41,606 bases of DNA from an uncultured Pirellulaceae bacterium. Lineage in GTDB: Bacteria; Planctomycetota; Planctomycetia; Pirellulales; Pirellulaceae. The notes beneath the pieces were generated by a model. That model made no database searches. It was not told the DNA's origin and worked only from the letters and a program-made list of their open reading frames with translations. Every line of letters begins with the position of its first letter. Within the stretch, counting starts at the first letter, position 1. This document shows positions 1 through 9,938 of this stretch, piece by piece. Where the stretch lies: positions 1 through 41,606 of the forward strand of contig CALCJM010000006.1 in NCBI GenBank assembly GCA_937967505.1, given 5' to 3'. Made by a program: the position numbers and the translations under genes.

Positions 1-2289
1 ATCGACCTTGGGCGGGTTTTCTGTTGGCAAGGTGCGGATCAATTTGAACTCCATGATCCGTTTGTCCATATCGACCAGATCCACTTGCACTTCGATCATA
101 TCGCCAAGCCGGAATTGGTTGTCACTGCGGAAACCATTGAGGCACTTGGATGCTCGATCAAACTGATAACGATCCTGAGGCAATTTCGAAATCGGAATCA
201 GACCCTCGGCAGGAATTTCAACTCCTTGGGCGAACAATCCAAACGCCTCGACTCCGGTGACAACCGCCACCAGTTTTTCACCAATGCGTTTTTCCATGAA
301 ACCCAGCAGTTTCAGTTTTTTCAACTCCCGTTCGGCGTCGGCCGCCCGTTTCTCTAGGTCGCTACAGTGTTTGCCCTGTGCCGTCAGGCGATCAAAATCT
401 GCTTTGGGCCGTTTGCCATCGATTAGGTCACCCACCATGCGGTGAATGATCAGATCCGGGTAACGGCGAATCGGTGATGTGAAGTGGCAGTACGCTTTAC
501 TGGCCAGAGCAAAATGACCGGCTTCCTTGGGACTGTAGATCGCCTTCTGCATGGCGCGCAGAATGGAGAAGTGAATCGCATGGCTCTCCGGTCGTCCCTC
601 GGAAGCTTCGACTACTTTCTTCAGTTCGAAACGATCCTGCAGGCTGCCACATTCAATTCCCAGTTGCCGGACGAATTTGGTCAGTTCTTTTAACCGGTCC
701 TCGTCAGGCGTTTCGTGGATCCGTCGCAACAGGTACAACTTCTGATCGACCAGATACTGCGCCACCGCTTCGTTGGCGGCCAGCATAAATTCCTCGATCA
801 TCTGATGGCTTTCGGTATTTTCCGCCGTATGGGCCCCGGCGACTTTGCCATCATCGTTCAGGTCGATCACGACTTCTGGCAACACGAGATTGATCGCACC
901 GTTCTCCATGCGTCGTTTCCGCAGTTTCATCGCCAATGTGTGCATGTTCCGCACCAGCGTAAAGACCTCCGGCGTTAGCGTTTGTTTCCACGGTCGGTCG
1001 TCTTCCAGGTATTCATCGATCTCTTCGTAGTTAAATCGATGATCCGACTTGATTGCCCCGCGATGCAGTTCCGTCGCGATCGGCATGCCCTGGTCGTCGA
1101 ACTCAATCAACGCCGTCATGGAATACCGAACGCGGTCGGGCTGGAGGCTGGCCAGGTTGTTGGAGATGATCTCCGGCAGCATCGGGATCACGCGATCGGG
1201 CAGGTAAACGCTGGTCCCGCGCGCGAACGCTTCGTTGTCCAGATCGCTGCGATAGGGAACGAAGTGCGACACGTCGGCGATATGGACGCCCAGCTGCCAG
1301 TGGCCGTTTTCGATTTGCTCCAGCGAGATCGCATCATCGAAGTCGCGGGCCGTTTTGGGGTCGATCGTAATGACGGTTTTTTTGGTGAAATCGACCCGGT
1401 TTTCGGGGATGGTTTCGTCAAAAATTTCCGCTTGCCCGCGCGCATCCTCCAGCACATCTTCAGGAAAATCTTCCGGCAGTCCAAACTCGCGAATAATCAT
1501 CAGCGTATCGACACCCGGTGTGCCGCGGTCGCCCAGTACTTCGACGATGACGCCTTCGCCGACGCTGCTGGCGGTAGGGAAGCTGACCATTTCGATTACG
1601 ACTTTGTCACCGATCTTGCAACGTTTGGCTCCGGCGTCACCGACAAGGATATGCGATTCGAACGCACCGCGATCGACCACGACGTAACCCAGTTCACCCG
1701 TTTCATGGTAGGTGCCCACGAACTGGCGCGTTCGTCGTTGAACGACTTTGATAATGCGCCCCGACAGTCGATTGTTGGACGATGTTTTTTTGCCGCGCGA
1801 GAAGGTGTCGCGCGAGCGCGAGAACCGAATCAGAACGGTGTCCAGGTTTGCTGCGTCGAGTGTTTTTGTTTTGGGGATGAAGATATCCTCGGAGCGGTCT
1901 GTCGCGGTGGAGTCTTCCGGCGTGACGAATCCGAACCCGGCAGCCGTTTTTCGAAACACGCCAACCGTTTCGTTGGATTTGGGCTTCCGCAATTGACCGT
2001 CTTCGGTGGCGACCGAAATGCTTGGTCCGGATCGACCGGATTCACCGGTAGCGTTTCTGCCGTCACTGTTTTTTCGTGCGGGAGGGGAACGCCTAGGTTT
2101 GATTACCAAGTGTTTGGAGCCAAAAGCAAGTTTCCCGCTGCGGACCAGTTTTTTGATGGTCCGTCGCACTTCGATCAGTTCGCTGGAGAGAGCAAGTTTT
2201 TTGGCGATCGCACGTGGCTTGAGTGGCTGATAGTTGTCAGCCAGAACGAGTTCAAGAATAAGTTGTTTAATGTTTTTGTTTTCTGTCAT
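1..2289 (-). CDS. rnr: Ribonuclease R (3' end cut by window edge)
   Basis: Processive 3'-5' exoribonuclease of the RNB (RNase II/R) family, degrading structured RNA in the cytoplasm. Reading from the ATG at 2289, 763 codons are open to the window edge. The N-terminus is a winged-helix-like segment (about residues 1-45) followed by a basic Ser/Arg/Lys linker, then cold-shock-type OB domains. The RNB catalytic motif IDPKTARDFDDA lies near residue 310, with the metal-binding Asp residues intact. The last visible 100 residues form an S1 domain (AFGLFAQGVEIPAEGLIPIS). Family members are usually 750-830 aa, so only a short tail is probably missing. No strong Shine-Dalgarno precedes the ATG. It lies 307 nt behind the YhaM-like gene on the same strand. 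A long open frame on the other strand across 982-2469 is a shadow of this gene. Confidence 0.95.
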   Translation of the reverse strand, partial: MTENKNIKQLILELVLADNYQPLKPRAIAKKLALSSELIEVRRTIKKLVRSGKLAFGSKHLVIKPRRSPPARKNSDGRNATGESGRSGPSISVATEDGQLRKPKSNETVGVFRKTAAGFGFVTPEDSTATDRSEDIFIPKTKTLDAANLDTVLIRFSRSRDTFSRGKKTSSNNRLSGRIIKVVQRRTRQFVGTYHETGELGYVVVDRGAFESHILVGDAGAKRCKIGDKVVIEMVSFPTASSVGEGVIVEVLGDRGTPGVDTLMIIREFGLPEDFPEDVLEDARGQAEIFDETIPENRVDFTKKTVITIDPKTARDFDDAISLEQIENGHWQLGVHIADVSHFVPYRSDLDNEAFARGTSVYLPDRVIPMLPEIISNNLASLQPDRVRYSMTALIEFDDQGMPIATELHRGAIKSDHRFNYEEIDEYLEDDRPWKQTLTPEVFTLVRNMHTLAMKLRKRRMENGAINLVLPEVVIDLNDDGKVAGAHTAENTESHQMIEEFMLAANEAVAQYLVDQKLYLLRRIHETPDEDRLKELTKFVRQLGIECGSLQDRFELKKVVEASEGRPESHAIHFSILRAMQKAIYSPKEAGHFALASKAYCHFTSPIRRYPDLIIHRMVGDLIDGKRPKADFDRLTAQGKHCSDLEKRAADAERELKKLKLLGFMEKRIGEKLVAVVTGVEAFGLFAQGVEIPAEGLIPISKLPQDRYQFDRASKCLNGFRSDNQFRLGDMIEVQVDLVDMDKRIMEFKLIRTLPTENPPKVD

Positions 2290-2596
2290 AAAGAGAGTGT
2301 AGTGGCCTTTGGGGGGAAAACAAATTGTTTCAACCCCGCGATTGGCGAAGGAGGGAAAAAAACGGGTGCGGCAGAGCTGAAGTTGTGCTCTTCAGGCCCG
2401 AAATTCAGAAATAGGGCGGCAGAATGCAGCGCCGATGCAGGCGATCTTCTTTCGAATTGGCGATCTTAAGGAACGCGATCTCAAGGGACGCGGTCTTTTA
2501 AAATTGGTGGAGCAAGCAGTTTCGCCATGTTGGCTTACCCGTCGCCTTAATGCGCGGCCTGAGCCGCGGCACTTTTTTGAAGCGGTGCGGTATGCG
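2290..2596. other. Intergenic region between yhaM-like gene and rnr
   Basis: This 307-nt gap separates two genes on the minus strand and presumably holds the rnr promoter. I see no convincing terminator and no gene. The frames that cross it are compositionally unlike the neighbours and overlap flanking coding sequence. Confidence 0.5.
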
Positions 2597-3559
2597 TTAC
2601 TTGTTGCCCTTGTAGATTTTTCGCCCGATGTTGGGAAAGTAGACAGTCCAATCACTACTTTTGTTGACATCTTCGTCAATCAAGGTGCGGACGCTGTGCA
2701 GTTTCGCATCAAGGTTGTCTAGGTAATGCAAGGCAATGGCCTCGATCGACATTGGAACTTTTGGGCTGCCAAATTCAAGGCTGCCGTGATGAGAGACAAT
2801 CAGGTGACGCAAATGGTTCGCCAGTTCTTCAGGGAATTTTTCCCCTGTCTGCTTTTCGGTGTTCTCAATCGCTTCGTCAAGGATCGATACGCCCAGTACC
2901 AAATGCCCAAGTAGCTGGCCTTCGGTCGAGTACCCAAGATCGGGTGAGTAGGTTAATTCGCGGATTTTTCCAATGTCGTGAATGAAAGCACCCAACAGCA
3001 ACAAATCCACGTCCAGTCCCGGGTACCGCGGACCTACCAGCGCCGCAATTTCCATTAGCGACAACACGTGCTCCAGCAGGCCGCCGTGGTACGCGTGATG
3101 GTTCTTGACTCCCGCCGGGGCGGTGCGAAACTTCGCCATCAGCGATTCGTCCAACAACATGCACTCGGCCAGATTCCGCAAGTGCTCGTTGGACATGCCG
3201 CGCAACATCGCACTCACGCGCGCGAGCATTTTTTCGATCGACGCCTGTCCCAAGGCAATGAAGTCGGCGTCGTCAATTTCCTCGGTCGATTTTTTGATCT
3301 CTCTGGCCAAGACTTGCATCTGGCCATTGTAGATTTGAGCGGTGCCCTGGACGCGGATATAATCTCCGTTGGCAAAAGCGTCGTGGTGGTCCTGATTGGC
3401 GTTCCACATCATGGAGGTGACCGATCCCGTCCGGTCGCTCAGCCGCGTTTGTAGGTAAAGATTGCCGTTGCGATTGGTGCGGAGTTGTTTTTCCGAGGCC
3501 ATGAAGACCTCGTCGATGGTCTCTCCATCAGCTAATTCGTTGACAAACCGGCGAGGCAT
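2597..3559 (-). CDS. YhaM-like 3'-5' exoribonuclease (OB fold + HD domain)
   Basis: 320-aa protein with the architecture of the YhaM/CbfA family: an N-terminal OB-type nucleic-acid-binding domain (about 14-90, with LYLQTRLSDRTGSV) and an HD phosphohydrolase-type domain. The HD metal residues are visible: H158 in YHGGLLEH, then H194-D195 in FIHDIGKIREL, and a later SHHG. In Firmicutes this family trims RNA (and DNA) 3' ends. The frame is open 21 codons further upstream, but the ATG at 3559 (MPRRFVNELADGE) gives the length and N-terminus expected for the family. It lies upstream of rnr on the same strand, so two 3' exonucleases may be expressed together. The exact substrate is inferred from the family. 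Confidence 0.85.
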   Translation of the reverse strand: MPRRFVNELADGETIDEVFMASEKQLRTNRNGNLYLQTRLSDRTGSVTSMMWNANQDHHDAFANGDYIRVQGTAQIYNGQMQVLAREIKKSTEEIDDADFIALGQASIEKMLARVSAMLRGMSNEHLRNLAECMLLDESLMAKFRTAPAGVKNHHAYHGGLLEHVLSLMEIAALVGPRYPGLDVDLLLLGAFIHDIGKIRELTYSPDLGYSTEGQLLGHLVLGVSILDEAIENTEKQTGEKFPEELANHLRHLIVSHHGSLEFGSPKVPMSIEAIALHYLDNLDAKLHSVRTLIDEDVNKSSDWTVYFPNIGRKIYKGNK

Positions 3560-3721
3560 AAGGGGCTCTTGTTGGGATTGATGATTTTGCTGGAAAAATT
3601 GAATTCTATTCCGTTGTCGCAAAACTCACAATGACCGAACCTGTGATCCCCTTCTATGATCTACCGGCATCCAGACGTAGAATACACGGTTTCAGATTCC
3701 TCCATTTTTCCAGACAAAGCG

Positions 3722-5227
3722 ATGGCGAAGAACGCAATCTCTCCCACCCGGCAAGAAGACTATCCCGAATGGTACCAACAAGTGGTCAAAGCGGCGGACC
3801 TGGCGGAAAACAGCCCGGTGCGTGGCTGCATGGTGATTAAGCCATGGGGGTATGGCATTTGGGAAAACATGCAGCGCGTACTGGACCGGATGTTTAAAGA
3901 TACTGGCCATGAAAACGCCTATTTTCCCGTCTTCATCCCCAAGAGCTTTCTGGAAAAGGAAGCCGAACACGTGGATGGTTTTGCCAAAGAATGCGCTGTT
4001 GTCACCCATCACCGGCTTGAACCGGGGCCCGAGGGCGGGCTGGTGCCTGCCGGTGAACTGGAAGAACCGCTGATTGTGCGACCAACCAGCGAAACTATTA
4101 TCGGCGATGCATTTTCCAGATGGATTCAGTCGTATCGCGACCTGCCATTGAAGATCAACCAGTGGGCCAACGTCGTGCGGTGGGAGATGCGCACCCGGCT
4201 GTTTTTACGGACCGCAGAATTCCTCTGGCAGGAAGGTCACACGGCGCATGCAACTAAAGAGGAAGCACTTGAAGAGACGCGCATGATGTTGGACGTGTAC
4301 GCCGATTTTGCCCAAAACGTAATGGCGATGCCGGTCATTAAAGGTGAAAAAACTGCGGGCGAACGGTTTCCGGGTGCCGATGTGACTTACTCGATCGAGG
4401 CCATGATGCAGGATCGCAAGGCCCTACAGGCCGGTACATCTCACTTTCTGGGGCAGAACTTTTCAAAGGCTCAGGAGATCAAGTTTCAGGATTCCGAGGG
4501 CGGCGAGTCGTTTGCGTGGACCACTTCGTGGGGCGTTTCCACGCGTTTGATTGGTGCGCTGATCATGTCGCACAGCGACGATGATGGATTGGTACTGCCA
4601 CCGCGTATGGCACCCAAGCAGGTCGTGATCTTGCCGATCTTCAAAACTGATGAAGAGAAAGCCAAGGTGATGGAGGCCTGCCACGCGCTCAACACCGAAC
4701 TGAAAGGGTTGCAGTACCACGGTTTCCGTATTGAGTCCTTTGTCGACGATCGCGACATGCGGGGCGGTGAGAAAAAGTGGTACCACGTCAAACGTGGCGT
4801 GCCGATTCGTGTCGAAATCGGTCCGCGCGACCTTGAGAAGGGCAGCGTGTTCGTCGGGCGACGTGATCAACCAAAATCCTACGGCGTCAGCCAAACAGAA
4901 TTTGTTTCTACATTGACCGAGACTCTGGATGCGATCCAGACCGGCCTGTTCGAACGCGCGCTGGCGATGCGAAACGAGCACACCCGCACGATCAAGTCGT
5001 GGGACAAGTTTCAGAAATTCTTCACGCCCAAAAACGCTCAGCAGCCCGAGATTCACGGTGGTTTTGCCGAGTGTTATTTTGTGGACTGTCCGGAGGTAGA
5101 CGAAAAACTCAAACCACTGAAGGTCACACCGCGCTGCATTCCAATCGACCAAGATGGCGAGGAGGGCGTTTGTATTTTCACCGGACAGAAGACGAAAACC
5201 AAAGGGGTTTTCGGGAAATCGTATTAG
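3722..5227 (+). CDS. proS: Prolyl-tRNA synthetase, archaeal/eukaryotic type
   Basis: Charges tRNA-Pro with proline (class II synthetase). The 501-aa product lacks the roughly 180-residue editing insertion of the E. coli-type enzyme and follows the short archaeal/eukaryotic (type 3) plan. Motif 2 region is RPTSETIIGDAFSRW and VVRWEMRTRLFLRTAEFLWQEGHTAH. The C-terminal zinc-type domain has four Cys (CYFVDC, PRC, GVC) and the protein ends in the characteristic Tyr. The frame extends upstream to 3656, but the ATG at 3722 (MAKNAISPTRQEDYPEWY) matches the usual start of the family. It is followed after 6 nt by a DUF4416 gene, so the two are probably one operon. Confidence 0.95.
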   Translation: MAKNAISPTRQEDYPEWYQQVVKAADLAENSPVRGCMVIKPWGYGIWENMQRVLDRMFKDTGHENAYFPVFIPKSFLEKEAEHVDGFAKECAVVTHHRLEPGPEGGLVPAGELEEPLIVRPTSETIIGDAFSRWIQSYRDLPLKINQWANVVRWEMRTRLFLRTAEFLWQEGHTAHATKEEALEETRMMLDVYADFAQNVMAMPVIKGEKTAGERFPGADVTYSIEAMMQDRKALQAGTSHFLGQNFSKAQEIKFQDSEGGESFAWTTSWGVSTRLIGALIMSHSDDDGLVLPPRMAPKQVVILPIFKTDEEKAKVMEACHALNTELKGLQYHGFRIESFVDDRDMRGGEKKWYHVKRGVPIRVEIGPRDLEKGSVFVGRRDQPKSYGVSQTEFVSTLTETLDAIQTGLFERALAMRNEHTRTIKSWDKFQKFFTPKNAQQPEIHGGFAECYFVDCPEVDEKLKPLKVTPRCIPIDQDGEEGVCIFTGQKTKTKGVFGKSY

Positions 5228-5233
5228 ATAGTC

Positions 5234-5770
5234 ATGGGTGAAATTTCAACGCATCAACCGGTACTGCTGATCTGTGCACTGGTCAGTCGGTATCCTGATG
5301 CGCTTCGTTGGGGGATTGATCAGTTGTCCCGGACCCGGGGCCCTGTCGCGCTGGAAAGTCCCGTCTTCGATTTTACGGAGACCAGCTACTACAATGCGAC
5401 GATGGGCGAGGACCTGAAAAAGCAGTTTGTGGCATTTGAAAATCTGGTGCAGCCCGATGAGATCGTCGATACCAAACGGGCAACCAATCGGCTGGAACTG
5501 GATTACAGCGCTGCGCATCAGCATCCGGAAGACCGCCCGTTGAATCTCGATCCGGGATACATCAGCACGGCCAAACTTGTACTGGCCACGACCAAAGATC
5601 GCGATCACCGGTTGTACATGGCCAAAGGGATTTATGCCGAAGTCACACTGTTCTACCGGAAGAAGCAGTGGTGCAGCAGTCGTTGGACCTATCCGGATTA
5701 CCAGCGCGAGGACTTTCAGGAGTACTTTTCGAAATGCCGCACCTGGTTAAAAGAACGTATACGCGGCTAA
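5234..5770 (+). CDS. DUF4416 family protein
   Basis: 178-aa protein recognisable as DUF4416: it has the family pattern of an SPVFDFTETSYYNATMG segment, a FENLVQPDEIVDTKRATNRLE segment, LNLDPGYISTAKLVLATTKDRDHR and YAEVTLFYRKKQW ending in WTYPDYQ. The function of this family is not known to me. There are no signal peptide or membrane segments, so it should be cytoplasmic. The ATG lies 6 nt after the proS stop, which suggests co-transcription with proS. Its TAA stop at 5768-5770 is directly followed by a REP-like hairpin beginning at 5773, so the repeat forms the 3' end of this transcript. Confidence 0.85.
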   Translation: MGEISTHQPVLLICALVSRYPDALRWGIDQLSRTRGPVALESPVFDFTETSYYNATMGEDLKKQFVAFENLVQPDEIVDTKRATNRLELDYSAAHQHPEDRPLNLDPGYISTAKLVLATTKDRDHRLYMAKGIYAEVTLFYRKKQWCSSRWTYPDYQREDFQEYFSKCRTWLKERIRG

Positions 5771-6121
5771 AACGTGGCTACGCTCGCCAGAGCGTGGATT
5801 GTCTGCCCCATATTTATGGCGCAACCAATTCACATCCTTTGGGGTAAAAGTAGTCATCCAGTCTTCTAAAACCAGCCTGAGAAACCTTCGAGCGACGTAC
5901 GCTCAGATACTTGAGGTTAGCTAGTTGTTTAATCGCTTCAAGACTAAAACGTGGCTACGCTCGCCAGAGCGTGGATTGTCTGCCCCATGTTTATGGCGCA
6001 ACCAATTCACATCCCTTGGGGTAAAAGTAGTCATCCAGTCTTCTAAAGCCAGCCTGAGAAACCTTCGATCGACGCACGCTCAGATACTTGAGGTTAGCGA
6101 GTTGTTTCAACGCTTCAACCG
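5768..6121. repeat. 177-bp tandem duplication (two imperfect units)
   Basis: Units at about 5768-5944 and 5945-6121 have a 177-nt period (59 codons) and differ at about eight positions by eye. Each unit holds one REP-like hairpin (5773-5797 and 5950-5974) plus the last 42 codons of the LRR gene. Unit 2 is the true gene end; unit 1 is an extra copy. Confidence 0.9.
5814..5942 (-). pseudogene. Relic C-terminal fragment of an LRR lipoprotein paralogue
   Basis: The frame encodes 42 residues plus TAA that repeat the end of the neighbouring LRR protein (QLANLKYLSVRRSKVSQAGF, then RRLDDYFYPKGCELVAP) with only I/L and L/V type changes. Five of the seven nucleotide differences inside the shared coding part are silent third-position changes; the other two together make one Ile/Leu change. 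Upstream of the fragment homology stops at about 5942, and no start codon or signal sequence is present. It is best read as the 3' end of a former second gene copy whose 5' part was lost. Confidence 0.75.
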
Positions 6122-7559
6122 ATGCGTCTGTTGTTGCCGTCTTACCCAAGTGCAACCATGTGAGTTGCGGCAATTCGGTCAATTTCCTGACCCCTATATC
6201 GGTAAGTTGCGTGTTGTCCAGGTTAAGCCACGTCACGTTTTTCAGATTTATTAAATGATCAACCGCGTCATCAGCGGTCGATGTACTCCACAGGTTCAAT
6301 GATTTCAGACTGGAGATTTTGGAAATCGATTGAATTCCATCTACAGTCAGGCCGGGTGATCCTGTTTCGCTTAGATCCAGTTTGTTCAATTTTTTCAGGG
6401 TGCTGATGGAAGCGGCTCCCGCGTCGGAGATCTTTGTGCCTCGTAAATTGAGCGTGGTCAGATCGGGGAGCCCGGACAACGTTTCTAGGGCGCCATCACC
6501 GATCGGCGTCTGAAAGAAATGGGCCTCGCGCAGTTTCGTTAATGTGCCCAGTTTTCGGACGCCGGTGTCGGTCACGGCCGTATTGTTCAGTCCGAGAACC
6601 TTCAGGTTTTTCATGTCTGCGACGGCGTCCATACCCGCGTCGGTGATCTGTGTTCCGGTGACTTTCAAAAAACTGATTTTTGGCAGTTCCGTCAGTGTCT
6701 CCAGTGCGGCGTCAGTGATTGGGTTGCCGGTCAAATCAATCGCACGCAGAGTCTTGAGTTGTTTTAGGTGCGACACGGCAACATCATCGAATTGGCTTTG
6801 CCCACAGCGTATCTGCTCCAATGCGGGAAAGGTGGCTAGGGAGGCCATGGCGGCCGCGTCAAGTTTCGCACGACCAAGTTCAAGGAACTTGAGTGTGGGG
6901 ATATTTTTCAGATTTTTGAAATCTGTGGCCGTGGCGCTGCAACGTTGAATGTCCAAGCGTTCCAGCGTTTTGAAGTGGCCGAGCATTATAAAAATAGAGG
7001 CGTCGGTGGCGAGGCCATTGAGGGACAGGTGGTTGAGCGCTGGAAGGTCTGTTAGACGTGGCAAGACCTCCTTGAAACGACTGGTCTCGGAGAAGTCGAT
7101 CTTGATGATGTCGCCGCTGGCGTTGGTTGTCGCATATCCACCGGCCGATTTGATGCCAGCGATGAGGTCATCCGTCGAAGACGCGATCGTTGCGGTTGTG
7201 TCTTTTGTCGGGACACCCACCGGTGCGGTGGCTATTGAGGCGGTGTGGTTGGTGGAAACCGACGCGTTTCTGATTGCCGGCGATGCCACGGCAGACGATT
7301 TGACCGGTGGTGCACCGGCGGGAGGTTCGGGAGGAATCGGGGCCATAGGCTTGGCTGGCGATTTCGCGTTGGTGTCACCGGCTGGATTCGGCAGTTTCAT
7401 TTGCTCGATTGTTTGTTCCAGCTGCCGGATTTTTTTGTCCATCTCCTTCAGCTTCTTTTTCATGATCAGCGGTTCGTAGTCGGTTGTCTCGCAACCGCCA
7501 ACACAGCAGACGCACACCGTTAACGAAACGCACCAGAAGATTTGGGAAGGTTTGAACAT
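5991..7559 (-). CDS. Leucine-rich-repeat lipoprotein
   Basis: 522-aa probable lipoprotein. The ATG at 7559 gives a signal peptide with lipobox VGGC (Cys23), preceded by a Cys-rich hydrophobic stretch. The open frame continues 61 codons upstream but those residues are not signal-like. Residues 33-57 form a short basic coiled coil (KKKLKEMDKKIRQLEQTIEQ), followed by a Pro/Ala/Thr-rich linker to about 130. The rest consists of roughly 24-residue LRRs of the type LKVLGLNNTAVTDTGVRKLG, common in planctomycete surface proteins. The likely role is protein-protein contact at the cell envelope; the partner is unknown. The last 42 codons are duplicated just downstream. Confidence 0.85.
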   Translation of the reverse strand: MFKPSQIFWCVSLTVCVCCVGGCETTDYEPLIMKKKLKEMDKKIRQLEQTIEQMKLPNPAGDTNAKSPAKPMAPIPPEPPAGAPPVKSSAVASPAIRNASVSTNHTASIATAPVGVPTKDTTATIASSTDDLIAGIKSAGGYATTNASGDIIKIDFSETSRFKEVLPRLTDLPALNHLSLNGLATDASIFIMLGHFKTLERLDIQRCSATATDFKNLKNIPTLKFLELGRAKLDAAAMASLATFPALEQIRCGQSQFDDVAVSHLKQLKTLRAIDLTGNPITDAALETLTELPKISFLKVTGTQITDAGMDAVADMKNLKVLGLNNTAVTDTGVRKLGTLTKLREAHFFQTPIGDGALETLSGLPDLTTLNLRGTKISDAGAASISTLKKLNKLDLSETGSPGLTVDGIQSISKISSLKSLNLWSTSTADDAVDHLINLKNVTWLNLDNTQLTDIGVRKLTELPQLTWLHLGKTATTDASVEALKQLANLKYLSVRRSKVSQAGFRRLDDYFYPKGCELVAP

Positions 7560-7671
7560 GGCTTGGTCACCAACAGGAGCAGACAGGTTTTGCCTCCGCG
7601 TATCGGAGGTCGTGACCCTAGTTATACAACGCCGTTGGTGGCTTGAAAACCAATTCAACCGCAGTAGGTGG

Positions 7672-8019
7672 CTACCGGAGACGCTCAGGGAACTGATGCG
7701 TTCCGTCGGGGCCGATGGGCAAGTCTTCCTCAAGATGGACATGCGAGGTGTTCAGGACACCGTAAAGATGTGGGAACAGGTCGTTATTGCGGGAGGCTTC
7801 CCATTTCAGATTATTCCCCAATTCAGATTCGTCAATCGACAACAGGACCAGATTGTCAACGCCCGCGAAATGTTTGGTAACCGTTTCGACAACCTGTTTG
7901 GCTGACGAGAAATGAATGTATCCGTCCTGAATGTCGATGGGGGCTCCGGAAAACTGGCCGGTGGATTTGGCCGACTGCCAGAGGTCTTTGTCAACGACTT
8001 TGTAGATGGTCTGCGGCAT
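7672..8019 (-). CDS. DUF952 family protein
   Basis: 115-aa protein with the DUF952 pattern: an N-terminal IYKVVDKDLWQSAKSTGQFSG, then DIQDGYIHFSSAKQV with the conserved HFS, a central LVLLSIDESEL and a C-terminal FPHLYGVLNTSHVHLEEDLP. The family is short, cytoplasmic and of unsettled function; database descriptions sometimes mention glutathione-S-transferase-like proteins. The ATG at 8019 gives the normal family length. It lies between the LRR gene and thiC on the same strand, but a strong hairpin terminator separates it from thiC, so it probably has its own promoter. Confidence 0.85.
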   Translation of the reverse strand: MPQTIYKVVDKDLWQSAKSTGQFSGAPIDIQDGYIHFSSAKQVVETVTKHFAGVDNLVLLSIDESELGNNLKWEASRNNDLFPHLYGVLNTSHVHLEEDLPIGPDGTHQFPERLR

Positions 8020-8071
8020 GGAAGCGTGTTGGCCTGTGGGTTGAGGTTTTCTGGTGTCCGGGGCAGCGGAG

Positions 8072-8112
8072 GAAAGAAAACAGGTTTGGCCAACGTGCGT
8101 CTGCCAAACCTG
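8072..8112 (-). terminator. Rho-independent terminator of thiC
   Basis: A perfect 10-bp inverted repeat CAGGTTTGGC (8081-8090) / GCCAAACCTG (8103-8112) with a 12-nt loop. Read on the minus strand it is followed by TTTTCTTT and lies about 40 nt past the thiC stop. Confidence 0.85.
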
Positions 8113-8152
8113 CGTTCGTTGTTTACGACCGGTTGAAAATAACGGTAGTCGA

Positions 8153-9508
<1,356 letters not shown>

Positions 9509-9517
9509 TTATATGTA

Positions 9518-9543
9518 TCCGCCGTTGATCACGGATGCGGATC
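9518..9543 (-). promoter_or_regulatory. Hairpin just upstream of thiC start
   Basis: ATCCGC (9518-9523) plus CGT pairs with ACG plus GCGGAT (9538-9543), leaving a 5-nt loop and a 3-nt bulge. It ends about 30 nt before the thiC ATG in the 5' leader. Its function is unknown. Confidence 0.5.
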
Positions 9544-9651
9544 AGTTTTGAGAGTACGACCGGCATTCTATTCGTTGAAAAATAGAAGGGAAACTGGCTC
9601 CCGATCCGCCGATCGTTCATCGCAACGACCACCCACGGGATGTTTTTGGGG

Positions 9652-9733
9652 AACCAAGCCTGCCTTGGTCGGTTAAATGCTTGGTTTTGCGGGGGTTGGA
9701 GCGCTGTCAACAACTACCAAGTTTCGACAGCGC
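9652..9733 (-). promoter_or_regulatory. Structured thiC leader segment with alternative pairings
   Basis: A perfect 8-bp hairpin GCGCTGTC (9701-9708) / GACAGCGC (9726-9733) lies next to ACCAAG (9653-9658), which can pair with CTTGGT at 9664-9669 or with CTTGGT at 9680-9685; another ACCAAG sits at 9715-9720. These pairings exclude each other. It lies within the 451-nt thiC/thioredoxin divergent region, 165-250 nt before thiC, so whether it is inside the transcript is not known. Confidence 0.45.
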
Positions 9734-9938
9734 AAACCACCCAACGTCGTCGATGACAACGTTAAGCACGGATTTTACATAATTAACGAGAATTCGGAAT
9801 CACCTCATTGGTAATTCGAAGTGTGAATTTTTGGCCATGATCTGGAGTAAGTTCGGCGAGATTTCCGGCCTCTTAAGCATACTGGTGTGGTCATTGCCCA
9901 TTTTTGTCTGAAGTGTTTGTTTGAAATCAGGTTTGATT

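Noticed and set aside
982..2469. 495-codon open frame on the plus strand
   Set aside because: It lies opposite the RNase R gene, whose minus-strand frame carries all RNB family motifs; the plus-strand product has no sensible domain.
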